This document shows positions 1 to 7,048 of a stretch of DNA of 42,468 nt, one piece after another. Numbering within the stretch: position 1 is the stretch's first letter; every line of letters starts with the position of its first letter. The position numbers and the translations under genes were made by a program. The DNA comes from a bacterium (GTDB taxonomy: Bacteria > Myxococcota_A > UBA9042), in contig JAUIAC010000018.1 in NCBI GenBank assembly GCA_030425545.1, positions 1 to 42,468 on the forward strand, read 5' to 3'. The notes under the pieces are model-generated. The model did not search any database. It saw only the letters and a program-made list of their open reading frames with translations, and was not told where the DNA came from.

Positions 1-1183
1 CGCTGAGGCCCAGGTTTGCCATGAGCAGGTCGAGCCGTCCGTCACCGTCAAAGTCGGCCACGCCCCAGCCGCCGCAGCGCCCCTGGCTCGCGAGCGCGAT
101 GGGCGCGAAGCCACCCTTGCCGCTGTTGCGCGCCACCCCGTGGCCGCCGTCGTGGTGGCCGACCACCAGGTCGACGTGACCGTCGTGGTCGAGGTCCGCC
201 GCCACGAGCTCGGTGCGTTGGCCGTCCGGCAGCACGTCGAGCAGCGCGCTCTGATCCGTCGTCGCCGCCAGCTTGCCCTCCGCCGGCGTCGCGCCCAGCC
301 ACAGGCGGTTGTCCAGCGCCGCGATGTCCTCCCACGACGCAGCGCCGGCCGGCAGCGGCGACGCACACACCCGCCGCGCGCCCGCAGGCGCACAGGTGGT
401 GGCTTCGCACGCGCCGTAGGTCAGCCCAGCGCCCACCGCCACGTCTGGCCGGCCGTCTCCGTTGAGGTCCCCGCTCGCGAAGGTCCAGGGGTCTTGCGCA
501 AAGCCCAGCGGAACGAGCTCGGGCGAACGGTCGACGAGGGCGCCCGTGCCGTCGTTGCGCAGCCACGCCACCGTGCCGGTGCCGCCCAGCAGCAGGTCCG
601 GCACGCCGTCGTTGTCCGGGTCGGCCACGCCGCAGCCGGTGTTGGGCACGAGCAGCTGCGTGTTCACCGGCGACGTGACCACCTGGGCCTTGCCCCCCGG
701 CCGCACCAGGTGCACGTCCACACGCGCCTTCCAGCTGCCGTCGTCCGCCTGCGCTGTGGGCACGAGCGCGACGTCCTCCAGCCCGTCCCCGTCGAAGTCC
801 GCGACCGCCACGCACGCGGCGTGCCGCTCGCCCGCGACGACGCCCCAGGGCGCCGCGTCGGCCACGCCAAAGACGGGCCCCACCGGCGCGAAGGAGGGCG
901 CGCCGTCCGCAGCGACCGCGTCACCGGCGTGGCCCGTGTCTCCCGAGGCGGCCCCGTCGCCAGCCGTGTCCCCCAGGCCGGCGGTGTCCCCACCCGCGCC
1001 GTCTGCCGCGCCGCGCCCCGCTGCCGCGGGCCGCTGACCGCTCGGTCCGCAGGCGACGCAGGCCAGGGCGGCAGCCAGCACCGCAGCGAGCGCCAGGGAC
1101 TGTCGCGCCGTGTCCGTCGCGGCCGCCCGTGGGCTCAGCGCACCCGCTCGGCTCGACGCATCGTGGGATCGCGTGGGGATCAT
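1..1183 (-). CDS. FG-GAP/VCBS repeat lipoprotein, 3' end outside window
   Basis: Reading from an ATG at 1183, the frame stays open to the window edge, so the C-terminus is missing. The N-terminus has a hydrophobic stretch ending in a lipobox-like ALACVAC, predicting an exported lipoprotein. A Gly/Asp/Thr/Ala-rich linker with GDT motifs follows. The rest contains repeated Ca-binding-like blades: ADFDGDGLED, ADPDNDGVPD, GDLNGDGRPD, ADLDHDGHVD and ADFDGDGRLD. These are FG-GAP/VCBS repeats, which in the family fold into a beta-propeller on the cell surface and bind Ca or ligands. No enzymatic domain is visible in the part present. Its substrate is unknown. It is divergent from the transporter gene starting at 1292. 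Confidence 0.85.
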   Translation of the reverse strand, partial: MIPTRSHDASSRAGALSPRAAATDTARQSLALAAVLAAALACVACGPSGQRPAAAGRGAADGAGGDTAGLGDTAGDGAASGDTGHAGDAVAADGAPSFAPVGPVFGVADAAPWGVVAGERHAACVAVADFDGDGLEDVALVPTAQADDGSWKARVDVHLVRPGGKAQVVTSPVNTQLLVPNTGCGVADPDNDGVPDLLLGGTGTVAWLRNDGTGALVDRSPELVPLGFAQDPWTFASGDLNGDGRPDVAVGAGLTYGACEATTCAPAGARRVCASPLPAGAASWEDIAALDNRLWLGATPAEGKLAATTDQSALLDVLPDGQRTELVAADLDHDGHVDLVVGHHDGGHGVARNSGKGGFAPIALASQGRCGGWGVADFDGDGRLDLLMANLGLS

Positions 1184-1291
1184 GGCGCCAACATAGCGCA
1201 ACGCCGGGCCCGACGGCACCTGAAGCGCGTCGCCCGCCGACCAGCCGGCACCCTTCTAGCCAGCGCGAGGCGCCTCCGCTAGCGTCTGCCC

Positions 1292-2110
1292 ATGCCGAAG
1301 CCCACCCCCGCGCTGCACCCCATCGAGGCGTCGCACCTGCACGCCCGCCGCGAGCGGGTGTTCCTCGTGCTCTCGGGGCTCTTCCTCGGCTCCCTGACCC
1401 TGCTCAACGTCCTCGGCATCACCCGCTTCATCGATCTCAGCTTCACCCTCTGGGGGACGAAGGTGCCCTTTGTGCTCGCGGTCGGCGTGCTGCCTTATCC
1501 GCTGACCTTCCTCTGCACCGACTTCATCAGCGAGTTCTACGGCCAGAAGCGGGCCAACGCCGTGGTGTGGATGGGGCTGCTCCTCAACCTCTGGGTGGTC
1601 GCCGTCCTGTGGCTCGGCGGCGCGCTCCCGGGCTACGAGCAGCTCGATCCGAGCGGCGAGATCGCCCGTGACGCCGCGGGTCGCCTGCCGGTGTTCTTCG
1701 AGGTTCGAGAGCTGGCCTTCGGCGCCGTGGCGGCGTCGATGCTGGCGTACATGGCGGCCCAGTTCTGCGACGTCTACGTCTTTCACTTCTGGAAGCGGCT
1801 GACCCGCGGCAAGCACCTGTGGCTGCGCAACAACGGCTCGACCATGGTCAGCCAGCTCGTCGACTCGTCGGCCGTCATCCTCATCACCCACTTCTACGCC
1901 CACGCGCTGCCGGTCAAAGACGACCTGCCGCTCTGGCCCCAGCTCTTCACGTTCATCGCGTCGGGCTACCTGTTCAAGTTCGCGGCGGCCGCCCTCGACA
2001 CGGGCCCCTTCTACCTGGGCGTGCGCTGGTTGAGCGGCTACCTCGGCATCGATCCCACCGCGGAGCACGACGCCGACGCGGAGGCCGTCGCGCCCTCTGA
2101 CGCAGCCTGA
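1292..2110 (+). CDS. yhhQ: YhhQ/VUT-family queuosine precursor transporter
   Basis: This 272-residue polytopic membrane protein matches the YhhQ (DUF165, VUT) family. Typical features are the early helix LVLSGLFLGSLTLLNVLG, the motif LPYPLTFLCTDFISEFYGQK with its acidic TDxxxExYG signature, and a later helix with the conserved FWKRLTRGKHLWLRNNGST and QLVDSS segments. Family members import 7-deazaguanine queuosine precursors (preQ0/preQ1) for tRNA modification, so the protein should sit in the inner membrane. The length is a little above the usual 220-240 residues because of an inserted loop near residues 115-130 and a short acidic C-terminal tail. No queuosine synthesis gene lies next to it. 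Function is inferred from family membership. Confidence 0.88.
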   Translation: MPKPTPALHPIEASHLHARRERVFLVLSGLFLGSLTLLNVLGITRFIDLSFTLWGTKVPFVLAVGVLPYPLTFLCTDFISEFYGQKRANAVVWMGLLLNLWVVAVLWLGGALPGYEQLDPSGEIARDAAGRLPVFFEVRELAFGAVAASMLAYMAAQFCDVYVFHFWKRLTRGKHLWLRNNGSTMVSQLVDSSAVILITHFYAHALPVKDDLPLWPQLFTFIASGYLFKFAAAALDTGPFYLGVRWLSGYLGIDPTAEHDADAEAVAPSDAA

Positions 2111-2273
2111 ACCCCCGCCATGCAGCCGGTGCTGCGCGCGCTTGCCCCACCCCCCGGTGAGCCCTCCCGCGCCCGAGCATCGGAGCTGCCACGACGTCAT
2201 CGGCCGCGTCTGTGCCTCGGTGCATCGCGCAGACATTTCAGCCTCTTTCGCACCTGTGCTAGGATTTTGGGCG

Positions 2274-3281
2274 ATGCGCCAACCTCGCCCCACGCCCGCC
2301 CATGTGACGTCCGACCGCCGCCCTCGCGTTGGCGGTGCCTGGTTCGTCGTCGTGGTGTGTGCGGCGCTGCTGCTCTCGGCGCGCCCGAGCGAGGCGCGAC
2401 GGCGCAGCCGGGGCGCCGCGGCGGCCACGGTCGCGTCCCAGCCCACGGTCACCGCGGACAACTTCCGCGCCCTCGAGCGCGACCTGGTCAGCCACTGGCA
2501 GGGGCCGTGGCTCCCCGACCTGCCGACACCCAAGGCGGGAGAGCGCTTCTGGGTCATCGGCTCGTCGTCGGTGGCGGGCAACCTCGGCCGGCTCATGGTC
2601 GACCGCCTGCACCGGCTCGGCTTCGACGCCAAGCGTCACGGCGCCTCGGCCACGGGCTTCTCGCGGCCGGACTTCTTCGACTGGTGGGCCGAGGTCGACA
2701 AGCTGCCGCTCAGTGACAAGGTCGCGGGCGTCCTGATCTACATGGGCGTCAATGATCCCCAAGGCATCTGGTTGCACCCCGGGGAGCGCAAGCAGGTGGG
2801 CAAGCGCGAGGTGTGGCTGCGCTTCCACGAGAAGGGTTGGGGCACCATCTACCGGCAGCGCGTCACGAGCCTCATCGACCGCATCTGTGCCCGCGGTGTC
2901 CGTCGGGTGATCATCCTGCCCCCGGCCGACGTCCGCGGTTCCTGGCTGCACGGCAAGCTCCGGCGCATCCGGCGCCTGCAGATCGCCGGCGCACAGGCGT
3001 CGAAGTGCGGCGCGGTGGTCTCCGCCGCTGGGGACACCCTCTTCCTCAAGGACCGCTTCGCCGAGCGTCGCGACCCGCGCCGCATGCCTGACGGCTACCA
3101 CCTCTCGACCTACGGCGCAGACATCGTGTGGCAGCGCATTCGTGGCCACCTGCTGCACCGCGTCGGCGGGCTGCCCCGTCCCGTGCGGCTGCAGCGCCAC
3201 GCGGCGCACACGCCCGTCGTCCGGCCGCGGCGGCTGTCGGCGCCCTCGGCCCGGCGTCTGCCCGCGGCGCCCGCGCGCTGA
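2274..3281 (+). CDS. Secreted SGNH hydrolase (DUF459-like)
   Basis: I place the start at the ATG at 2274, because it gives an Arg-rich n-region and a hydrophobic helix (residues 21-36) ending near RPSEA, a normal signal peptide; the open frame extends further upstream without support. The 335-residue product carries SGNH blocks: nucleophile Ser98 in GSSSV (block I), GVND at 158-161 (block III) and Asp273/His276 in DGYHLS (block V). This pattern resembles DUF459 proteins, periplasmic SGNH/GDSL enzymes linked in other bacteria to cell-wall or exopolysaccharide acyl or acetyl groups. The C-terminal 45 residues are basic and low in complexity. Substrate unknown. The next gene, on the opposite strand, ends only 4 bases away. 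Confidence 0.82.
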   Translation: MRQPRPTPAHVTSDRRPRVGGAWFVVVVCAALLLSARPSEARRRSRGAAAATVASQPTVTADNFRALERDLVSHWQGPWLPDLPTPKAGERFWVIGSSSVAGNLGRLMVDRLHRLGFDAKRHGASATGFSRPDFFDWWAEVDKLPLSDKVAGVLIYMGVNDPQGIWLHPGERKQVGKREVWLRFHEKGWGTIYRQRVTSLIDRICARGVRRVIILPPADVRGSWLHGKLRRIRRLQIAGAQASKCGAVVSAAGDTLFLKDRFAERRDPRRMPDGYHLSTYGADIVWQRIRGHLLHRVGGLPRPVRLQRHAAHTPVVRPRRLSAPSARRLPAAPAR

Positions 3282-3285
3282 GCGC

Positions 3286-4638
3286 TCAGGCGGAGCCGTC
3301 TCCCAGCTCGCGCCGGGTCTGTGCCGGGTCGATCCACCACAGCAACGCCAGCGGCGCCGTGGCTTGTAGGAGCGCGGCCGCCAGGTAGAGCCCCTGGTAG
3401 TCCAAGGCCTCGTCCAGCGGCCCGGCAATCCAGTGTCCCACCGTCGTCGACAGGTTCATCATCGCCATGTAGGCCGTGAACTGAGTCGCCGCCACGCGGG
3501 GCCAGCTGACCGCCATGAACATCGCGAAGAGGCCGACGCTCATCGTGCTCTGCAGCAGGGGCTCCAGCAGGATCAGCGCCACGGGGAGGGGCTGGATCAT
3601 CCCCGCTGAGCCGACCGCGTCCGCGGCTCGCCAGGGCAGGGCCACAGCGAAGGTCCAGTAGGGCTCCAACAGCGCGAACACGAGCCACACGGCCGCGAGC
3701 CCGAGGGTGCCCGCCGCGACGATGCGCTTGGCGCCGAAGCGGTCCGCCAGCCAGCCGCCCGCGACGCTGCCGAGGAGCCCCAACCACACCGCCCAGCCGT
3801 CCCACTGTGCCTTGGCCTCCGCCGCCCAGCCCAGGTCCTTGGTGAAGAAGACGGCCCCCACGACGCTCAGCACGCCAGCGCCCAGGTAGGCCGTCAGCGC
3901 CAGCGCGACCGCGGCGAGGGTCGTTCGCAAGCTGAAGGCCTTGAGCAGGTCGCGAAAGAGGCTCGCGGCCGACGAGGCCACGGCCTGAGTCGCCTGGGAC
4001 GCCTTGCCGGCCGACCACGGCAGCAGCCGCTCCCCCTCACGCTCTCGCAGGAGCAGGGGAAAGGCCATGATCCCCAGGAGCGCCGCCGTTTGCACCACCA
4101 GCGCGGTGCGCATGCCAGAGCCCGCCATCACGGTCGCGAGGCCCGCGCCGCCGACCCAGCCGCCGACGTACTTGCTGCCGTACATCAGCCCGTTGGCGGT
4201 GCCGCGCTCCTTCTCGGTGAGCAGATCCACCGCCAGGGCGTCGACGGACACGTCCTGCAGCGCGTTGAAGCAGTTGTGGACGAAGATCATCCAGCCCAGG
4301 GCCGTGATCCCCTGGGTGAGATCGGGGATCAGGATCATCGCGCCGATGGTCAGCGCCATCATCCCCTGGGCGAGCAGGATCCACGGCCGTCGGCGCCCCA
4401 TAGCGCGAAAGCCGAGGGTGTCGATGACCGGGCCGGCCGCCCACTTGAAGGTCCAGGGCAGGGTGGCCAGGGCCAACACGCTCCCCACGTCGCTGCTGGA
4501 CAGGCCGTGCTCGGCGAGCCAGGGCGGCAGGGCGATGGCGACGAAGCCCCACGGGATGCCCTGCGCCAGATAGAGCACGCACAGCGTGACCAGTCGCAGG
4601 CGCGGGCTGGTAGCGAGAGTCGGCACGTGGAGCCTCAC
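3286..4638 (-). CDS. AmpG-like MFS transporter
   Basis: A 450-residue protein with about 12 hydrophobic segments. It starts with LCVLYLAQGIPWGF and has AxPPWLAEHGLSSSDVG, GRRRPWIL and the helix containing HNCFNALQDVSVDALAVDLLTEKERGTANG in the order typical of the AmpG/acetyl-CoA-carrier (SLC33) branch of the major facilitator superfamily. AmpG imports anhydro-muropeptides during peptidoglycan recycling, but SLC33-like relatives carry other substrates, so the cargo is not certain. The start taken is a GTG; a second GTG lies four codons later. It lies 84 bases downstream of the alpha/beta hydrolase on the same strand and may be the last gene of the peroxiredoxin-hydrolase-transporter operon. 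Confidence 0.85.
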   Translation of the reverse strand: MRLHVPTLATSPRLRLVTLCVLYLAQGIPWGFVAIALPPWLAEHGLSSSDVGSVLALATLPWTFKWAAGPVIDTLGFRAMGRRRPWILLAQGMMALTIGAMILIPDLTQGITALGWMIFVHNCFNALQDVSVDALAVDLLTEKERGTANGLMYGSKYVGGWVGGAGLATVMAGSGMRTALVVQTAALLGIMAFPLLLREREGERLLPWSAGKASQATQAVASSAASLFRDLLKAFSLRTTLAAVALALTAYLGAGVLSVVGAVFFTKDLGWAAEAKAQWDGWAVWLGLLGSVAGGWLADRFGAKRIVAAGTLGLAAVWLVFALLEPYWTFAVALPWRAADAVGSAGMIQPLPVALILLEPLLQSTMSVGLFAMFMAVSWPRVAATQFTAYMAMMNLSTTVGHWIAGPLDEALDYQGLYLAAALLQATAPLALLWWIDPAQTRRELGDGSA

Positions 4639-4722
4639 GGGGGCGGTTCGGCGCGCGCGCGCGGGTGGGGTTCGGGGGAGCGTAGCGCGACGGGCCCGGA
4701 GCGTCTCCCGGCGTCGTTGGAT

Positions 4723-5553
4723 TCAGCGCGGCAGGCCGTCGACCAGCAAGCGCAAGAGCCCGGCGGGGTTGTCTGCGTGGAGCCAGTGCCCGGCGTCGGC
4801 GAGCTCCAGGTGACGCGCGCGCCCGGCGCGGTGGAGCGCGTCGAGCCGAGCCGTGTCCGCCGCCGTCCATCGCTCGCTGCGGGCCCCCCGGACCAGGACG
4901 TGCTGCGCCCCCTGGCGTGGGAGTGAGAAGGCGTCCCACAGGTCACGGGCGAAGTAGTCGGCCAGCAGCGCCTCGACCAGATCGAGGTCGAAGCGCCACA
5001 CGTAGCCGCCGTCGGCGCGGCGCAGGTTGGTCGTCATCCACTGCCCAAGGGCGCTGCTGAACCCCCGGCGCCGCAGGGCGTCCGCGACGTCGGCGCGCTC
5101 GGCCAGCGGCATGGAGATGTCGCGTAGCGCGGCCACGACCGACTCGACCTCGGTGGGCGCGTCGGAAGCCGAGCCGTCCCGCGCACCCAGGGGGGCGTCG
5201 AGCACCCAGAGCTGCCGCACGGGCCACGTGCGAGCGACCTCGGCCATGACCTTGCCGCCGAACGAATGCCCGACGACCAGCGGCGGCGACAGGTCGGGGC
5301 CGAGCAGGGCTGTCGCGAGCGCGACGACGTCGTCGGCGCAGGCCCGCACCGTCGGCGCCCCTGGCAAGCCGTGGCTCTCGCCGTGACCGCGCAGGTCCAG
5401 CGTCACCACGCACACGTCCGGACGCTCACGCGTGAGGCGCCGCGCGAAGCTGCGCCAGTTGTTGCGCGAACCCAGGATCCCGTGCGCGAGCAGCAGCACC
5501 ACGTCGGCGTCCTGCGGCGCCGCGCCCAGGAGCGTGTGCGCGAGCTGGGTCAT
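4723..5553 (-). CDS. Alpha/beta hydrolase (YbfF-like)
   Basis: A 276-residue single-domain alpha/beta hydrolase without a signal peptide. The oxyanion-hole region is LAHGILGSRNNW, strand 4 is TLDLRGHGES, the nucleophile is Ser97 in VVGHSFGGK and the catalytic His is His256 in DAGHWLHADNP. This set resembles the YbfF/ABHD11 group of cytosolic esterases acting on acyl-CoA or small acyl esters. Its ATG overlaps the stop of the upstream peroxiredoxin as ATGA, so the two are translationally coupled and probably work together. The pairing with a thiol or selenol peroxidase hints at detoxification of oxidised acyl compounds, but that is inference only. Confidence 0.87.
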   Translation of the reverse strand: MTQLAHTLLGAAPQDADVVLLLAHGILGSRNNWRSFARRLTRERPDVCVVTLDLRGHGESHGLPGAPTVRACADDVVALATALLGPDLSPPLVVGHSFGGKVMAEVARTWPVRQLWVLDAPLGARDGSASDAPTEVESVVAALRDISMPLAERADVADALRRRGFSSALGQWMTTNLRRADGGYVWRFDLDLVEALLADYFARDLWDAFSLPRQGAQHVLVRGARSERWTAADTARLDALHRAGRARHLELADAGHWLHADNPAGLLRLLVDGLPR

Positions 5554-6215
5554 GGGGTCCTCCCCGGTGGCGCCGGTTGGGCAGCGCTGGCTGGCCCGGC
5601 GCCGACGCGACGCAGCACCTCGGCCGTGGTCAAGCGCTTGCGATAGTTGTCTGTCACGTGCCGCCAGCGCACCCGCCCGTCACGCGCGACGAGCACCAGC
5701 GCCGGCCACGCGATGTCGTTGCCCGGGTCGTAGACGCCGTAGGCCTTGATGACCTTGCGTAGCGGGTCCGCGAGGACTGGAAACGTCAGCCCGAGCCGGT
5801 CTCGCAGACCGCGGTTGGTCTTCACCGGGTCGCTGACCACGGCCACGACGCGGATCTGGGCGGCGTCGAGCTGCGCGAGGTGCTGCTGCAGCTCTCCGAG
5901 CTGCCTCCTGCAGTGCGGTCACCAGTGCCCGCGGAAGAAGACCAGCAGGGTCTCCCGGTCGTGCGCTCCGCCGACGCGGACCGACTGACCCGCGGTGTCG
6001 GCCAGCGTCGCCACGGGAGCCAGGGCCCGCGGCGCCACCACGCGGGTGTCGATGCCCGCCGGGGGCCTCGTGCGCCGCGCCTCGGGCGGGTAGCCCGCCA
6101 GCTTCAACAGCCCGCCACAGCCCACCACCAGCGCGGCAGCGACCGCGACGCCCCAGCGTCGGCGTGCGCCGAAGCGAGAGGAGCGCGCGTCAGGGGACCT
6201 CGTCTTGGTGTTCAT
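5550..6215 (-). CDS. Selenocysteine-containing peroxiredoxin, lipoprotein
   Basis: A 221-residue AhpC/TSA-like peroxiredoxin read through an in-frame TGA (5921-5919) as selenocysteine 99. Before the TGA the frame ends LLVFFRGHW; after it the same frame continues PHCRRQLGELQQHL, then VVAVVSDP, GLTFPVLADP, KAYGVYDP and IAWPALVLVARDGRVRW, all standard for this family. The TGA sits exactly where FRGHWCPxC proteins have the peroxidatic Cys, giving a UxxC redox motif with Cys102. The start ATG at 6215 has GAGG upstream and gives a signal sequence ending VVGC (Cys33), a lipobox-like site, so the enzyme is probably membrane anchored and periplasm facing. A GTG at 6275 is an alternative start. A SECIS-like hairpin follows the TGA. 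A sequencing error or a pseudogene is less likely, since nothing else in the frame is damaged. The stop overlaps the hydrolase start by ATGA. Confidence 0.85.
5888..5921 (-). promoter_or_regulatory. UGA selenocysteine codon with bacterial SECIS-like hairpin
   Basis: On the minus strand the TGA occupies 5921-5919. Fourteen bases later GCAGCTC (5904-5898) pairs perfectly with GAGCTGC (5894-5888) around a three-base loop GGA (5897-5895). The loop begins 22 nt after the TGA and has G at its first two positions. Known bacterial SECIS elements have a small apical loop with a G in its first two bases, about 16-37 nt after UGA, bound by SelB. A weaker lower stem (CTGC with GCAG) may extend it. The hairpin lies inside coding sequence, as in other bacterial selenoprotein genes. 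Confidence 0.75.
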
Positions 6216-6292
6216 GGCGCCTCGCGGCGGGTCGCCGCGCCTCCGAAACCGACCGTTGTGGTCGTCTGGTGTCACGGGTATACCTCCGCCCC

Positions 6293-7006
6293 ATGCAGAG
6301 CTCCACGCACAACTCGACCAAACCCCTCGTCATCGGCATCGCGGGCGGCACCGGCAGTGGCAAGACCACCATCGCCCGCAAGATCGTCGGTGAGTTCCGC
6401 TCTGAGGACGTGACCCACGTCCAACACGACGCCTACTACCGCGACCAGCGTGATCTCAGCGCCGAGGAGCGCGCGCGGGTCAACTACGACCACCCCGACA
6501 GCCTCGACAACGCGCTGCTCGTGGACCACCTCGACGAGCTCCTCGCGGGGCGCGCTGTCGGCTGCCCGACCTACGACTTCGTCACCCACAGCCGCCTGCA
6601 GCGGACGACGCTGCTTCGGCCGACGCCGATCGTCATCGTCGAGGGCATCCTCATCTTCGCCGACCCGCGCTTGGTGAGCCGCATGGACATCAAGCTCTTC
6701 GTCGACACGCCGGCCGACATCCGCATCTTGCGCCGGATTCGCCGGGACATGGAGAAGCGGGGCCGGACCTTCGACGAGGTGCGTCAGCAATACTACGCCA
6801 CCGTTCGGCCGATGCACCTGGCCTTTGTCGAACCGTCGCGTCGCGTCGCCGACCTCATCATCCCTGAGGGCGGCAACAACCGGGTGGCCATCGAGGTCAT
6901 CGTCGACCGCATCCGTCGCGAGCTCGTCAGTCGCTCGGACGCGGAGCGGCGCGCCAGCGACCCCGAAGGTCAGGACCTGAGCGAGGCGCGTCGACCCAGG
7001 GCTTGA
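6293..7006 (+). CDS. udk: Uridine kinase
   Basis: This 237-residue protein is a full-length uridine/cytidine kinase, which phosphorylates uridine and cytidine to their monophosphates in pyrimidine salvage, in the cytosol. The P-loop GGTGSGKT lies at residues 18-25, followed by VQHDAYYRD, NYDHPDSLDNALL, PTYDFVTHSR, VIVEGILIF and the lid region RRIRRDMEKRGR. The tail after the kinase fold is a short, charged extension. The start is the ATG at 6293; upstream codons in the open frame belong to the region divergent from the peroxiredoxin gene, whose start lies only 77 bases away. Confidence 0.93.
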   Translation: MQSSTHNSTKPLVIGIAGGTGSGKTTIARKIVGEFRSEDVTHVQHDAYYRDQRDLSAEERARVNYDHPDSLDNALLVDHLDELLAGRAVGCPTYDFVTHSRLQRTTLLRPTPIVIVEGILIFADPRLVSRMDIKLFVDTPADIRILRRIRRDMEKRGRTFDEVRQQYYATVRPMHLAFVEPSRRVADLIIPEGGNNRVAIEVIVDRIRRELVSRSDAERRASDPEGQDLSEARRPRA

Positions 7007-7009
7007 GCC

Positions 7010-7029
7010 GCGTCGGAGCTGTCCGACGC
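7010..7029 (+). terminator. Hairpin between convergent genes
   Basis: A perfect 8-bp stem GCGTCGGA/TCCGACGC with a GCTG loop lies just after the uridine kinase stop and before the end of the opposing Cys-rich gene. No T-run follows on either strand, so intrinsic termination is uncertain; it may act on either transcript or simply protect 3' ends. Confidence 0.4.
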
Positions 7030-7048
7030 CGGCGCGCCACGCGGACTA

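Noticed and set aside
2142-2273. Upstream extension of the SGNH hydrolase
   Set aside because: The signal peptide fits the ATG at 2274; the extra 44 residues have no conserved features.
5919-5921. TGA as an ordinary nonsense mutation in the peroxiredoxin
   Set aside because: The flanking frame is undamaged, the codon replaces the one catalytic residue, and a correctly spaced hairpin follows. Decay would not predict all three. Not fully excluded without the sel genes.
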